A stretch of 64,000 nt of DNA from Kiritimatiellia bacterium (GCA_028718125.1 JAQUMN010000012.1:37607-101606); one strand, 5' to 3'; numbered from the stretch's first letter, positions 8,217 through 18,543 are shown. Translations and numbers: made by a program. Notes: generated by a model from the letters alone, not told the origin.

Positions 8217-10202
8217 ATGGACAATCCAAATCAGCCGAATAAGGATCCCATTCTCCGGAAGCCGGACGATGTCCGGACCAAAAACGTGATGCGCAATATG
8301 GGGCTATGGCTCCTGGTGCCCATTCTGCTCCTGTTGATCTTCAACTTTTTTCAAAATGGCCGGGAGGTGGTTGAAGAGATCCAATACAACCCGGACTTCG
8401 TCAGCCTGGTGGAAAACAAGAAAATCCGCAAGTGTGAGATTGTCACCGAACTTGCCGGCGCCCAGTTCATTCGCGGCGAAATGACCGAGGTGGACGCGAA
8501 GTTAGGCAAGCCGCGCAAGTTTAAGGTGGAGGTTGTGGTGACCGACGGCCTGCCGGCCTGGCTGAAGGACAACGGCGTTCAATTCAAGTTCATCCGTCAG
8601 CGAATCGATTTCTGGCAAATCCTGCAGGGCGCCTTGCCGTTTCTGCTGGTTCTGGGTCTCCTGTATTTCCTGGTGATTCGGCAGATCCGGTCGGTCGGCC
8701 ATGGCGCCATGAGTTTCGGGAAAAGCCGCGCGCGCCTGCTGGCGCGGGACCACAACAAAATTACCTTTGCGGAAGTGGCGGGCGTGGAAGAAGCCAGGGA
8801 AGAAGTCGAGGAAATCGTCGAATTTCTCAAAGATCCGAAAAAATTTCAGACCCTGGGCGGCCACATGCCCAAGGGCGTACTGCTGATGGGGCCGCCGGGC
8901 ACGGGGAAAACGCTCCTGGCCAAGGCCATTGCCGGCGAGGCCGACGTGCCGTTCTTCAGCATCAGCGGGTCGGATTTCGTGGAGATGTTTGTCGGCGTCG
9001 GGGCCTCGCGTGTGCGGGACATGTTTGAACAGGGCAAGAAGAGCGCGCCTTGCATAATTTTTATTGACGAAATTGACGCCGTCGGCCGCAGCCGGTTTAG
9101 CGGGATTGGCGGTGGGCATGACGAGCGTGAACAGACCCTGAATGCCCTGCTTGTCGAGATGGATGGGTTTGAAACCCAGGCAGGCGTGATCATCATTGCG
9201 GCCACCAACCGCCCGGACGTGCTGGATCCCGCGCTCCTGCGCCCGGGGAGGTTCGATCGCCAGATTATCATTGACTTGCCGATCCTGGAAGGGCGCGAGG
9301 ATATTTTAAAAATCCATGCCAAAAAAATCGTGCTGAGCAAGGATGCGGACCTCAAGCGGTTGGCGCGCGGAACCTCCGGATGTTCCGGCGCGGACCTGGC
9401 CAACCTAATCAACGAAGCGGCGCTCCTGGCCTCGCGGCAGGGGAAAAAGGCCGTGGACATGCAGGACCTGGAGGAGGCGCGCGACAAAGTGCGCTGGGGC
9501 CGTGAGCGGCGGAGCAGGGTGCTGGACGAGGAAACCAAGCGGCTGACCGCATACCACGAGTCGGGTCACGCCCTGGTCCTGCAACTGGTGGAAAAGAGCG
9601 AGCCCTTGCACAAGATCACCATCATTCCGCGCGGCACGGCATATCTGGGCGCGACAATGCAATTACCGGAGAAAGACCGTTACACCGAAAGCCTGATAAA
9701 ACTTAAAGGCATACTGTGCGGACTCATGGGCGGCCGTGCCGCCGAGGAACTTGTCTTGGGCGATATCACCACCGGCGCCGGAAACGACTTGAAGCAGGCA
9801 ACGCACCTGGCCCGGCTTATGGTATGCAACTGGGGTATGAGCGCAATCCTGGGACCGCAAACGTTCGGCGCCCAGGAGGAACTGCTGTTTCTCGGCCGGG
9901 AAGTTGCCCGCAACCAGGATTTTAGCGAGGAGACCGCCCGGCGCATCGATATTGAAGTTGCCAAGCTGTTGCGCGAAGCCTATCAAAAGGCGATGGATAT
10001 TCTTCAGCAGAACCGCGACAAGCTCGATATGATTGCCCGGCTTTTGCTGGAGCGTGAGACGTTGGATGGCCGCGATATTGAGGAAATTGCCAAGCATGGG
10101 CGTCTCCTGAATGATGCTGAGCACACGGCGGCGGAAGGCGCGCCGGAATTGGATGCTACTGAAAATGAACAAGCTTTGCCCGCGGCTGCGCCGATCAAGT
10201 AA
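8217..10202 (+). CDS. ftsH: ATP-dependent zinc metalloprotease FtsH
   Basis: A membrane-anchored AAA+ protease of 661 residues that degrades membrane and short-lived cytosolic proteins. Two N-terminal transmembrane segments (about 29-46 and 137-158) bracket a periplasmic domain. Walker A GPPGTGKT is at 225-232, Walker B is IIFIDEID, and the second region of homology has [19 protein letters not shown]. The zinc motif HESGH is at 447-451, with the third ligand Asp524 in GNDLKQ. Length and order match the family. It heads a co-directional run with folP and cdaA, an arrangement partly shared with many bacteria (ftsH-folP). Confidence 0.97.
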   Translation: MDNPNQPNKDPILRKPDDVRTKNVMRNMGLWLLVPILLLLIFNFFQNGREVVEEIQYNPDFVSLVENKKIRKCEIVTELAGAQFIRGEMTEVDAKLGKPRKFKVEVVVTDGLPAWLKDNGVQFKFIRQRIDFWQILQGALPFLLVLGLLYFLVIRQIRSVGHGAMSFGKSRARLLARDHNKITFAEVAGVEEAREEVEEIVEFLKDPKKFQTLGGHMPKGVLLMGPPGTGKTLLAKAIAGEADVPFFSISGSDFVEMFVGVGASRVRDMFEQGKKSAPCIIFIDEIDAVGRSRFSGIGGGHDEREQTLNALLVEMDGFETQAGVIIIAATNRPDVLDPALLRPGRFDRQIIIDLPILEGREDILKIHAKKIVLSKDADLKRLARGTSGCSGADLANLINEAALLASRQGKKAVDMQDLEEARDKVRWGRERRSRVLDEETKRLTAYHESGHALVLQLVEKSEPLHKITIIPRGTAYLGATMQLPEKDRYTESLIKLKGILCGLMGGRAAEELVLGDITTGAGNDLKQATHLARLMVCNWGMSAILGPQTFGAQEELLFLGREVARNQDFSEETARRIDIEVAKLLREAYQKAMDILQQNRDKLDMIARLLLERETLDGRDIEEIAKHGRLLNDAEHTAAEGAPELDATENEQALPAAAPIK

Positions 10203-10241
10203 ACCGATTGTTCCAGGAACACTGTTGAGTAGTTACCGGAC

Positions 10242-11117
10242 ATGAACGATTCAGACTCCGACTTGGTTTGGCAATGCCGGAATCGGGTGTTTCGGCCGGC
10301 CGAGCGGCCGCTGATCATGGGCATTTTGAACGTGACGCCGGATTCGTTTTCGGACGGCGGGCGCTATCACGACAAGAACACCGCCATTGAGCACGGGTTG
10401 CAGATGGTCCAGGAAGGCGCCGATATAATCGATGTGGGCGGAGAATCGACGCGGCCCGGCGCCGCGCCGGTTTCCCTGGATATTGAGCTGGAGCGCGTCG
10501 TCCCGGTGATCGAAGCGCTCTGCCGCCGCGAAGATGTGGTGCTCTCCGTGGATACCATGAAGAGCGAGGTGGCTGAGCGCGCCTTAGCTGCCGGCGCGCA
10601 TATTATCAACGACGTGTCCGCCCTGTCGGCCGACCCCCGCATGGCGGACGTGGCCAAGGCCTATGGGGCGGGCGTTATTCTGATGCACCGGCGCGGAGAA
10701 TCGCGTAGCATGCAGCAGCACGCGATTTATGATGACGTGGTGCGGGAGGTGCGCGACTATCTGGTTGCGCGCGTGAACCACGCGGAGCGCCTGGGGTTGG
10801 CGCGACCCACTCTGGCGATTGATCCCGGCATTGGATTCGGCAAAACGGCCGGGCACAATGTGGAACTGCTGGCGCATCTGAGCGTGTTGCGAGCGTGCGG
10901 ACGGCCGATCGTGGTGGGGCTTTCCCGGAAAGCGTTTATCGGGCAGATAACCGGGCGAGAGGTGGAGGACCGGGGCGCCGGTACGCTGGGCGCATTGGCA
11001 TTCTGCCTCGGTGAAGGGGCGCAGGTTCTGCGCGTGCATGATGTGCAATCCTCCCGCGATGTGGTCCAAGTGCTGAACGCGTTACTGAAGGAGAAATGCC
11101 GTGTGGAGTCGCGTTGA
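10242..11117 (+). CDS. folP: Dihydropteroate synthase
   Basis: FolP condenses p-aminobenzoate with dihydropterin pyrophosphate in folate synthesis. The 291-residue protein has the signatures GILNVTPDSFSDGG and IDVGGESTRPGA, then SVDTMKSEV, INDVSAL, DPGIGFGKT and GLSRKAFIG. All are typical of this TIM-barrel enzyme. It overlaps the cdaA start by 17 bases, so folate and c-di-AMP genes are translationally linked. Confidence 0.97.
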   Translation: MNDSDSDLVWQCRNRVFRPAERPLIMGILNVTPDSFSDGGRYHDKNTAIEHGLQMVQEGADIIDVGGESTRPGAAPVSLDIELERVVPVIEALCRREDVVLSVDTMKSEVAERALAAGAHIINDVSALSADPRMADVAKAYGAGVILMHRRGESRSMQQHAIYDDVVREVRDYLVARVNHAERLGLARPTLAIDPGIGFGKTAGHNVELLAHLSVLRACGRPIVVGLSRKAFIGQITGREVEDRGAGTLGALAFCLGEGAQVLRVHDVQSSRDVVQVLNALLKEKCRVESR

Positions 11118-11949
11118 ATTTCCGGGCTTAAACGGCTGGATTGAAATCCTGTGCCTGGCGGTTGTTTTTTATTACCTTTTCTTTTTTCTCAAAGGCACGC
11201 GCGGCGCGCCGGTGCTAACCGGCCTGGTTCTGCTGTTCATCGGGATCATCGTGTTGACCCGCCTGTTCCACCTGGATGCCTTGAGCTGGCTGCTGGGCCG
11301 CTTTTCGGTCTATCTGGCCATAGCGGTGCTGATTATTTTTCAGCCGGAAATCAGGCGGGCGCTGGCCGAACTGGGCAAAAAACATCTGTTTGGCAACGCG
11401 CTCGGCGATGAAACCCTGGTGGACCAGATTGTCCAGGCGGCGATGTATCTTGCACACCGGAAAATCGGCGCCCTGATTGCCATCGAGCAGGCCATCGGCA
11501 CGCGGTTGGTCCAGGAAACCGGCATCAAGCTGGACAGCGCCGTGACGCCCGAACTGCTGGCGAACGTTTTTTCTCCCCATGCGCCCCTCCACGACGGGGG
11601 CGTTATCATTGCCGGGAACCGGATCGTGGCCGCAAGGTGCTTGTTTCCATTGTCCGAGCAGGATGAATTCAGCAAGACCCTCGGCACGCGCCATCGGGCG
11701 GCCATGGGATTGAGCGACGAGACCGACGCCGTGGTAATCGTAGTTTCAGAAGAAACCGGCATGATTTCCGTCAGCCACGAGGGGCGGCTGATTCAGAACC
11801 TGGATGGCGATCGTTTGCGCCATTTCCTTTCCGGCCTGTTACTGCGCGAGCGCAAGGCGGATTACGGGTGGGAGCGCTTCCGGCGCCAGGCGCGCCAGGT
11901 ATTGCTCTGGGCTGGGCAACGGCTATGGCGCGGGAACAAGCGCGGGTGA
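11101..11949 (+). CDS. cdaA: Diadenylate cyclase CdaA
   Basis: CdaA makes the second messenger c-di-AMP from two ATP. The 282-residue protein starts at GTG after a GAAGGAG site and has three hydrophobic N-terminal segments (roughly 13-30, 38-55, 61-80). Its DisA_N catalytic domain follows. The two family motifs are present as HDGGVII (Asp165) and GTRHRAA (Arg197-His198-Arg199). The first motif reads DGG where DGA is most usual. The next gene is the YbbR-type partner CdaR, so this is a standard cdaA-cdaR module. Confidence 0.96.
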   Translation: MWSRVEFPGLNGWIEILCLAVVFYYLFFFLKGTRGAPVLTGLVLLFIGIIVLTRLFHLDALSWLLGRFSVYLAIAVLIIFQPEIRRALAELGKKHLFGNALGDETLVDQIVQAAMYLAHRKIGALIAIEQAIGTRLVQETGIKLDSAVTPELLANVFSPHAPLHDGGVIIAGNRIVAARCLFPLSEQDEFSKTLGTRHRAAMGLSDETDAVVIVVSEETGMISVSHEGRLIQNLDGDRLRHFLSGLLLRERKADYGWERFRRQARQVLLWAGQRLWRGNKRG

Positions 11950-11956
11950 GGACGGC

Positions 11957-12886
11957 ATGAAAGCATTTTTATTGCACAATCCGGGTCTTAAAATTTTAGC
12001 CCTGCTGGCTGCGATCGTCTCCTGGATGGCGATTCAAGAGACCATCAGCTTCGAGGTCGACGTGCCGGATATCCCTTTGGAAATTCGCGTGAGGGAGGGC
12101 TGGGCCGTGTTGCGCCAGTCGGAGCATACCGTCCGGGCAACCTTCAAGGGGTCCCAGGATGATATCCGCCAGATGGACACGAAACAGATCAAGGCAGTCG
12201 TTGATCTGCCCACGAATTACATCGCCGGATCCGGCGAAATCATCGTGGCGCTTTCCGCAATTAAAGCCTCGCGCAATGTGCGCCCGATCAGCGTGGTGCC
12301 GGATCGAGTTAAGGTTAGCCTCGATCGCGAACAGGAGAAGAAAGTGCCTGTGAAAAGCCGCGCGGTCGGCAAGCCGCTTTTCGGCGAAGTGGAGGCGTTG
12401 ATCTGTGAGCCGGCCTTTGTGATCCTGCGGGGACCGGCCCAGCAACTGTGGCAAACGGAGTGGGTGTATACCGAACCCGTTGACGTGGAGGGGCGCGTCG
12501 AGGGCTTTACGAAGCGATGCCGCGTGCTGATGCCCAGCGACACCTGGACGCCCGTCATCGAGCCGCCGGAAGTGAAGGTCAATGTGATAATTTCCGAGCG
12601 GGCGGAAACCGCGGAATGGAACAACGTGCCGGTGTCCGTTCTCGTCCCGCCGCAGGCGCTGTGGACCGTCGATGTCATGCCGTCCCGGGTGCGGGTGGTG
12701 CTGACCGGGGCTCAGGAAACGCTGGAAGATCTGCAAGCCGTGGCGCCAAAAGCTTTTGTGGAATGCCTGGAACTAAATCCGTCTTTAACCTACGATCTCC
12801 CCGTGAAGGTGGTTTTGCCGCCGGGGAAAGCCGTGACTGCGGCCGTTGAGCCGCATACCGTGCGCGTCGTGGTGTCCAAGCCGTAA
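11957..12886 (+). CDS. cdaR: YbbR-domain regulator CdaR
   Basis: A 309-residue protein with one N-terminal membrane segment (about 8-26, LKILALLAAIVSWMAIQ) followed by repeated YbbR-type beta domains outside the membrane. CdaR binds and modulates CdaA. The frame is open further upstream to 11804. I chose the ATG at 11957 because it has GGTGAGGA before it and starts the signal-anchor, 7 bases after the cdaA stop. Confidence 0.92.
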   Translation: MKAFLLHNPGLKILALLAAIVSWMAIQETISFEVDVPDIPLEIRVREGWAVLRQSEHTVRATFKGSQDDIRQMDTKQIKAVVDLPTNYIAGSGEIIVALSAIKASRNVRPISVVPDRVKVSLDREQEKKVPVKSRAVGKPLFGEVEALICEPAFVILRGPAQQLWQTEWVYTEPVDVEGRVEGFTKRCRVLMPSDTWTPVIEPPEVKVNVIISERAETAEWNNVPVSVLVPPQALWTVDVMPSRVRVVLTGAQETLEDLQAVAPKAFVECLELNPSLTYDLPVKVVLPPGKAVTAAVEPHTVRVVVSKP

Positions 12887-12925
12887 AATCTTGCAGGATA
12901 GATAGACTGCCACTCGCACCTTGCG

Positions 12926-12945
12926 GGGCAAGTGGTCACTTGCCC
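12926..12945. other. 20 bp perfect palindrome between cdaR and ftsK
   Basis: GGGCAAGTGG and CACTTGCCC form a near-continuous palindrome (arms 12926-12934 and 12937-12945). There is no T tract, so it is not a clear terminator. It could be a protein-binding site or a terminal hairpin of the cdaR message. Confidence 0.35.
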
Positions 12946-13013
12946 GCGGCGGGCGATGGGATAGGCTGTAGGCGAACAACCTGATATTTTCAGAATAGAT
13001 TGGAGTCTTACGC

Positions 13014-15383
13014 ATGACAGAAACAAGTCAGGGACAGCATACGGGGATTCGCGAACTGGCGGGGATCGGGGTGTTGACCCTGAGCGCGTTAATGGTCCTG
13101 GCGCTGGTATCCTATGATGCCGGGGATATTTCCATTCTCCAGGCGCCGCCCAATGATCCGCCCCTGAATTTTGTCGGGCCGGTCGGGGCCTGGTTTGGTT
13201 TTTTGATCCTCATGATGTTCGGCAACGGCGCCTGGCTGATACCGCTGGTCTGCGTCGCGCTAGGACTACTGCTCCTGTTTCGTCCGACCGAGCGGATTGG
13301 CTGGCGCCTGCTGTGGGCCTTCGTGTTTGTGCTGGCCCTGAGCGGCCTGCTGGCCTTGCACCCGTCGGGGTGGGGCCAGTTGGAAGGGCGGTTTAATATT
13401 ACCGGTATTACCGGCGGCGTAGCAGGCTGGCTGATCGCCGACCGGTGGCTGGCCGGGTGGCTGGGGCAGGCCGGCGCCACGATCCTGATGATCGGATTAC
13501 TTGTGATCGGATTGACCTTGTGCGTGGGCTTTCAGCGCATGACCGCCTTCGGACTAATCCTGGCGGAGCAAGCCCGCAGCCTGCGCGCCAGAGTGGCGGC
13601 GGCCGTGACGGAGCGCCGCGGCAGGCTTGAAATCATCACCCGCGAGGAGCGCGACATTGCCCGCCAGATTGCACTCCAGGAAAAGGCTGTACGCAAAGGA
13701 CAGCGCCATGCCAAGGTATTTCCCGATGAACCGATGGAGAGCCCTGCAATACTTTCGCCGCCGCCGGTGATTACACCGCAGGCCGCGGAGCCGCCTGGTG
13801 AAAATAACGCATTACGGGCCTCCTCCCCGGGGAAAGCCATTGGCCGTATTGCAAAACAGCCCAAGCCGACTTTGCCGCATCCCGATCATTATGAATTGCC
13901 GCCCATCAGCCTGCTCAAGCCGATCCCGGCCGCCGCAGAGCGGAGCATCGAAAGCGACTTTCAGACAACGGCGAAAATTCTAAAGGACACGCTTTCCGAT
14001 TTCGGCATTGAGTGCGAAGTGGTTAATTACGAGCAAGGGCCGGTCGTGACCCAATACGAACTCAAGCCGGCGGCCGGCGTGCGCGTGGAACGGATTGCCC
14101 AGCTCAGCAACAACCTTGCCTTGACCTTGAAAGCCACCAGTGTGCGCGTGCAGGCGCCCATTCCAGGCAAAGGCGTGGTCGGCATTGAGGTTCCGAATTC
14201 GAGCGCCACCAAAGTATATCTGCGGGAAATCCTGGAAGGCAAGTCGTGGCAGGCCATGCGGTGCGCCATTCCTCTGGTCCTGGGCAAGGATGTTTCCGGC
14301 AACGACCTGGTTGCCGACCTGGCAAGTATGCCCCACCTGCTTATTGCCGGCGCCACGGGATCGGGCAAAACGGTCTGCATGAATTCCATTCTGGCCGGCA
14401 TGCTGATGTCACGGACCCCCACCCAGCTCAAACTCATGCTGGTGGACCCGAAGCGCGTTGAATTTGCCAGTTTTGCCTGTCTGCCGCATCTGGTGGCGCC
14501 GGTCATTGTCGAGTCCAAGCGGGTGCCGCTGGGCCTGCACTGGGCGATCAATGAAATGGAAAACCGCTACAAGTTATTTGCCAAGGTCGGCGTCCGCAAT
14601 ATCCAGGGCTTTAACACCCGGCCGGTGGAACAAAAACTGCCGGTGGACGAAATCGCCGGCGGAGAGGAGCCGGAAAATTCCGTGCCCAATCGCATTCCCT
14701 ATATCGTAATTGTAATTGACGAGCTCTCGGACCTGATGCTCGTGGCCCAGGCTGACGTGGAAAATGCCATTGCCCGCCTGGCCCAGATGTCGCGTGCCGT
14801 GGGCATTCACATGATCCTTGCCACCCAGCGGCCGTCGGTCAACGTGATCACCGGCACCATTAAGGCCAATTTCCCGGCGCGCATTTCGTTCCAGGTGGCC
14901 CAGAAAGTAGATAGTCGCACGATCCTCGACACGAGTGGGGCCGATAAGCTGCTGGGCCGTGGTGACATGCTCATATTGCCGCCGGGCTCCAGCAAGCTGA
15001 TCCGCGCGCAGGGTGCCCTGACAACAGATGACGATATCAATGCCATCGTGGAGCACTGGCGCAAGCAGGGGGAGCCCAGCTACGAAATGAAGCTTAAAGC
15101 CAGCATCGAGAGCTCGACGCCTGTGCCGGACCCCGATGAAGAAGGCGTGGATGAGGACATGTTGCAGTCGGCCATTGCCGTTATTCGCGAAACCCAGCGG
15201 GCTTCCGTCTCGCTCCTGCAGCGCAGGCTCAAAATCGGTTACAACCGCGCCGGCCGGCTTATGGATCAGCTCGAGGATAAAGGCATTGTCGGGCCGGTCC
15301 ACGGATCCGATCCGCGCGAAATTTTAATTGACCTTGACGGTGAAATACCCGCCAATACTAACGAACAGGGAGGCGATGTGTGA
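13014..15383 (+). CDS. ftsK: DNA translocase FtsK
   Basis: A 789-residue septal DNA pump. The first 190 residues hold the four-helix FtsK membrane domain, followed by a short linker (about 190-300), far shorter than in E. coli. The alpha/beta motor follows, with Walker A GATGSGKT at 446-453 and IVIVIDELSDLM as Walker B. The C-terminal gamma winged helix (about 720-775) reads the KOPS-type DNA signals. The xerD gene at 42.4 kb is its likely partner at dif. The stop overlaps the start of the next gene by one base. Confidence 0.97.
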   Translation: MTETSQGQHTGIRELAGIGVLTLSALMVLALVSYDAGDISILQAPPNDPPLNFVGPVGAWFGFLILMMFGNGAWLIPLVCVALGLLLLFRPTERIGWRLLWAFVFVLALSGLLALHPSGWGQLEGRFNITGITGGVAGWLIADRWLAGWLGQAGATILMIGLLVIGLTLCVGFQRMTAFGLILAEQARSLRARVAAAVTERRGRLEIITREERDIARQIALQEKAVRKGQRHAKVFPDEPMESPAILSPPPVITPQAAEPPGENNALRASSPGKAIGRIAKQPKPTLPHPDHYELPPISLLKPIPAAAERSIESDFQTTAKILKDTLSDFGIECEVVNYEQGPVVTQYELKPAAGVRVERIAQLSNNLALTLKATSVRVQAPIPGKGVVGIEVPNSSATKVYLREILEGKSWQAMRCAIPLVLGKDVSGNDLVADLASMPHLLIAGATGSGKTVCMNSILAGMLMSRTPTQLKLMLVDPKRVEFASFACLPHLVAPVIVESKRVPLGLHWAINEMENRYKLFAKVGVRNIQGFNTRPVEQKLPVDEIAGGEEPENSVPNRIPYIVIVIDELSDLMLVAQADVENAIARLAQMSRAVGIHMILATQRPSVNVITGTIKANFPARISFQVAQKVDSRTILDTSGADKLLGRGDMLILPPGSSKLIRAQGALTTDDDINAIVEHWRKQGEPSYEMKLKASIESSTPVPDPDEEGVDEDMLQSAIAVIRETQRASVSLLQRRLKIGYNRAGRLMDQLEDKGIVGPVHGSDPREILIDLDGEIPANTNEQGGDV

Positions 15384-16174
15384 TGGAATCCATTGGTCAA
15401 CAGTTGAAGGCTGCCCGCGAGCGCCGGCAGATATCCATATCCGATGTAGCCGCGGCGACGAAAATGACGAGCACCTTTGTTTGTGCGATTGAGGCGGATA
15501 ACTTCGGCGCGCTCGTGGCGCCTGTTTATGCGCGCGGATTTATCAAGCTCTACGCCGAGTGTGTCGGTATGGATCCGATGCCTCTGCTGAAACAGTTTGG
15601 CCTGGCCAGTCGAGCGGCGCCTTTGCAGTCCCCGCCGCCGGCTCTGCAGCGGACGGCCCAGGTGTCATCGAAATCAATGCCCGTGAAGGCGCCGGCAGCC
15701 CATGCGGGCAAACAGAATCCGACGCGTCTGCAGCCAAGTGACCCAATGCCCCGCCACGGGGCGACGAGCAAGCCCGCGCCAATTTACCGGCCGCCGCTTT
15801 CGCGATCGGAATCTCCGCCTGCGGGGCGATTGGCCGCACTGAACCGGGCGTTTATCGCACGCATTCGATGGCCGCGTTTTAAGCTGCCGGGCAGGCGCGC
15901 CTGCAACGCTGAATGCCCGTCCGCAATACTTCGCGCGGCGATGTGGGCAAGAAGCACTGCGGGCAGGATATTCCAGTACCTCGCATTGCCGGTCATGGTT
16001 TGGCGGCGGATTTTTATCGTGGCCGGTGTCGCCCTGCTGATCATCGCGGCGGGCTTGGCTTGGGAATGGTCCAGTCGAAGCATGCCGTCCATGACGGATG
16101 CCTGCCGGTGGCTGGCGGAACCGCCCGCGCCTTACCTGACCGTAGAAACCCGTACCCCGCCGCCCGGTCGTTAG
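15383..16174 (+). CDS. RodZ-like helix-turn-helix membrane protein
   Basis: The first 70 residues form an HTH_25-type domain (IGQQLKAARERR, then ISISDVAAATKM), as in RodZ, the cell-shape protein that links MreB to the membrane. A long Pro/Ala/Arg-rich linker follows, then one membrane segment near residues 213-233 and only about 30 residues outside. The usual periplasmic RodZ domain is missing or minimal. A GTG at 15380 is also in frame, but the ATG at 15383 has the better-placed GGGAGG. It is coupled to ftsK. Confidence 0.8.
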   Translation: MESIGQQLKAARERRQISISDVAAATKMTSTFVCAIEADNFGALVAPVYARGFIKLYAECVGMDPMPLLKQFGLASRAAPLQSPPPALQRTAQVSSKSMPVKAPAAHAGKQNPTRLQPSDPMPRHGATSKPAPIYRPPLSRSESPPAGRLAALNRAFIARIRWPRFKLPGRRACNAECPSAILRAAMWARSTAGRIFQYLALPVMVWRRIFIVAGVALLIIAAGLAWEWSSRSMPSMTDACRWLAEPPAPYLTVETRTPPPGR

Positions 16175-16375
16175 TCGCGCTATTGGAGGCGGACATCAAT
16201 GCCGCCAAAGTAAACGCCTCGGCGCGTGTGGCGCGTGGCATGCGCCCAATTTATCCTGCGTTGCGCGTGGCACCTGAAAAGGTTGTACATCCCGGAATAT
16301 GTATGACTTGTGTTGTTAGTCACTTTGTTAATTTCAGGCTAAGTTTTCCATGCTGGCAATGTGTAAGGAAAAGCA

Positions 16376-18271
16376 ATGGACATTACCAAACGCATTCAGA
16401 GCTTTTCACCCAAAGAAACATCATTGAATGAATTTGGGTTAGGCGATTTTGCGCTGAAGAACGAAATAAAAAAAGCGCTTGCGGCTCCCCCGCCCGCCGG
16501 CTGGAAACCCACCGGGCTTGATCGCAACTACTACTTGGACCTCATGGAAGTTGTAATCAAGAACGCCAAGGATTGGATTGATGCCCAGGGACATGTCATT
16601 GATCCGTTCATCAAACAAGAATTTGGACAAACCACGCCCCGCTTTGCCTCGCCGGGCGCCATCCTGCTTTCTTTCGGTCGCATCCCGGAAATCAAGGATA
16701 TGGTCTATCGGACAATGGATTATTGCTGCCAGAGTCTCCCCTCGGGGCAGGCACGGACGAATTCGCCTGACTTCTGGATGCGGGAACTGGCTACGGCCTA
16801 CATGGCGCTTGAGACCGTTGCCGACCAGGAACACATCCGGAAATGGGCGGCCGGTCTTTCCGCCGTGGAACCGGAAAAGATCTACACCAATGTCAGCCCG
16901 GACGGGAATGAACTTGGCAAACTGCACAACTGGGCGATCTATGCCAGCGGCGGCGAAGCGATGCGTCAAGCCGCTGGTCTCAAGCCGGGCAAGGATTTCC
17001 TCTGGGGCAACGCGTTCTTCGACAAGTATGTCGGCGCCCAGATAAATACCTGCTTTAGCGGAAATGGAATGTACCGTGACCCGGGCGACCCGTTTACCTA
17101 CGACGTCACCACGCGCCTGCAGATTGCCTGCGGCCTGGCCTTGGGCTACGATGGCAAGCTACGCGCGCCACTGGAAGAAATTCTGCGCCGTGGCGGGCTT
17201 ACAGCACTGATGTTTATTTCGCCGGAAGGTTTCTGCCCCTACGGCGGACGATCGGCGGCATTTAACTTCCGTGAAGCCATCCTTACCGCTTTGTGTGAGC
17301 TGGAAGCACGCCGGTACAAGACAAGTGATCCCGGGCTTGCAGGCGCCTTCAAGCGGCAGTCCCATCTTTCCGCTCTATCCGTCAAGCGCTGGCTGATGGA
17401 CATGAAACCCCTGCGCCATATCAAGAACGGCTTCGAGCCTGCCAGCCTGCACGGCATTGATTCGTACGGCAATTACTCGGGTTACAGTCTGCTGGCGGCC
17501 TCGTTCATGGGATTGGCGGCTGTCTATGCCGACGATTCAATTGCCGAGAAGCCGTGTCCTGCCGAAACAGGCGGATTTGTTTTTGAACTGGCCCCCGCGT
17601 TTCACAAGGTTTTTGCCAACTGCCAGGATACGTACCTGGAAATTGATACGGCCGCTGATGAGTACTACGATGCAACAGGTTTGGGTTGTTTTGCCGTCAA
17701 AGGCGTGCCGCTGGAACTTGGCCTCGGCATGCCCTTTCCAAGGCCGATGAAAAAACAAGGCAATGCTGCTATTATAATAAAACCGCCGCAGAAACAGCCC
17801 TCCGAACCGATCGCGATCGGCCCGGCCTGGCAGTCCGGCGAGAAGTGGGTATCCCTGGCGGGTATTTCCTGTTTTAGTCATAAGTTCAAAATCATCAAGG
17901 AAACAACGCAGGCCGTTCAGTTTGAGGTCGCCTATACATACCAGAAAATCTCGATTGTAGAGGAATACTTGCTGGAACGGGGCAAGGTTGCGATCAAGGC
18001 CAAAGTCCTTGATGGTGACAAGTCGGTGCAGGCGATGCGTTTCATTGTGCCGCTGCTGGTGACCGACGGAACATCCAAGTCCGAGATCCAGGGGCCAGAC
18101 AAGGGCGTGACCAAGGCAACCTATCTCGGACATACCTATAGAATCCATTGCGACGGAAAAACAAAAGCCGAACTGGGCAGTGATCAGTATGCCAATCGAA
18201 ACGCTGCCTACCGAAGTCTTGTCCTCGAGCGCGCCGGCAATGAAATACAGGTGGAACTGCTGCTGAAATAA
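16376..18271 (+). CDS. Uncharacterised protein, probably an (alpha/alpha)-toroid carbohydrate-active enzyme
   Basis: A 631-residue protein without a signal peptide. The first two thirds are helix-rich with aromatic/His/Asp motifs (FWMRELATAY, GMYRDPGDPFTYDV, GFCPYGGRS, FNFREA) that resemble toroid-fold glycoside hydrolases and polysaccharide lyases. The last 200 residues look beta-rich, as in the C-terminal sheets of such enzymes. I cannot assign a family from sequence alone; DUF2264-like proteins and heparinase-like lyases are options. It is a single gene between the ftsK run and a 190 bp repeat. Confidence 0.6.
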   Translation: MDITKRIQSFSPKETSLNEFGLGDFALKNEIKKALAAPPPAGWKPTGLDRNYYLDLMEVVIKNAKDWIDAQGHVIDPFIKQEFGQTTPRFASPGAILLSFGRIPEIKDMVYRTMDYCCQSLPSGQARTNSPDFWMRELATAYMALETVADQEHIRKWAAGLSAVEPEKIYTNVSPDGNELGKLHNWAIYASGGEAMRQAAGLKPGKDFLWGNAFFDKYVGAQINTCFSGNGMYRDPGDPFTYDVTTRLQIACGLALGYDGKLRAPLEEILRRGGLTALMFISPEGFCPYGGRSAAFNFREAILTALCELEARRYKTSDPGLAGAFKRQSHLSALSVKRWLMDMKPLRHIKNGFEPASLHGIDSYGNYSGYSLLAASFMGLAAVYADDSIAEKPCPAETGGFVFELAPAFHKVFANCQDTYLEIDTAADEYYDATGLGCFAVKGVPLELGLGMPFPRPMKKQGNAAIIIKPPQKQPSEPIAIGPAWQSGEKWVSLAGISCFSHKFKIIKETTQAVQFEVAYTYQKISIVEEYLLERGKVAIKAKVLDGDKSVQAMRFIVPLLVTDGTSKSEIQGPDKGVTKATYLGHTYRIHCDGKTKAELGSDQYANRNAAYRSLVLERAGNEIQVELLLK

Positions 18272-18305
18272 TCCGAAGCATAGAGGCAACGCGCCGTTAA
18301 TTTAA

Positions 18306-18495
18306 TGCATAGGAATTTTCCGCCGGAGGCGGATCCGCCTATGGCGGACAATCCGTCTTTGTTGTCATTCCGAGCGTAGAAGAGGAATCTCGCTGCGAGA
18401 GATCCCTTCGACTTCGCTCAGGGCAGGCTCTTCACTGCGTTCAGGATGACAATCCGAACAGAATAAAAGTCGCCCCGCCTTGCGGGGCCTAATTT
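18306..18495 (+). repeat. 190 bp dispersed repeat, copy 1
   Basis: This unit recurs at 29788-29977 with the same length and only two mismatches. It opens with a double mini-hairpin (18320-18348) and contains the TGTCATTCCGAGCG / CAGGATGACA inverted ends seen in many bacterial intergenic repeats. It closes with a GCCCCGC/GCGGGGC hairpin. No reading frame of note is present. Confidence 0.9.
18472..18488 (-). terminator. Candidate terminator downstream of btuR
   Basis: A 7 bp perfect GC stem with a 3-base loop lies just after the btuR stop. On the minus strand it is followed by GACTTTTATT. It is the end of the 190 bp repeat, so the repeat may supply the terminator. Confidence 0.45.
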
Positions 18496-18543
18496 GAGAT
18501 TCTGCTGAAAAAGCCCTGATTTTAAACCTTGAACCTTGCCGAT

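Noticed and set aside
11804..11956. N-terminal extension of CdaR
   Set aside because: These codons overlap the end of cdaA in another frame and lack family similarity. The membrane anchor begins at the ATG at 11957, which has its own ribosome-binding site.
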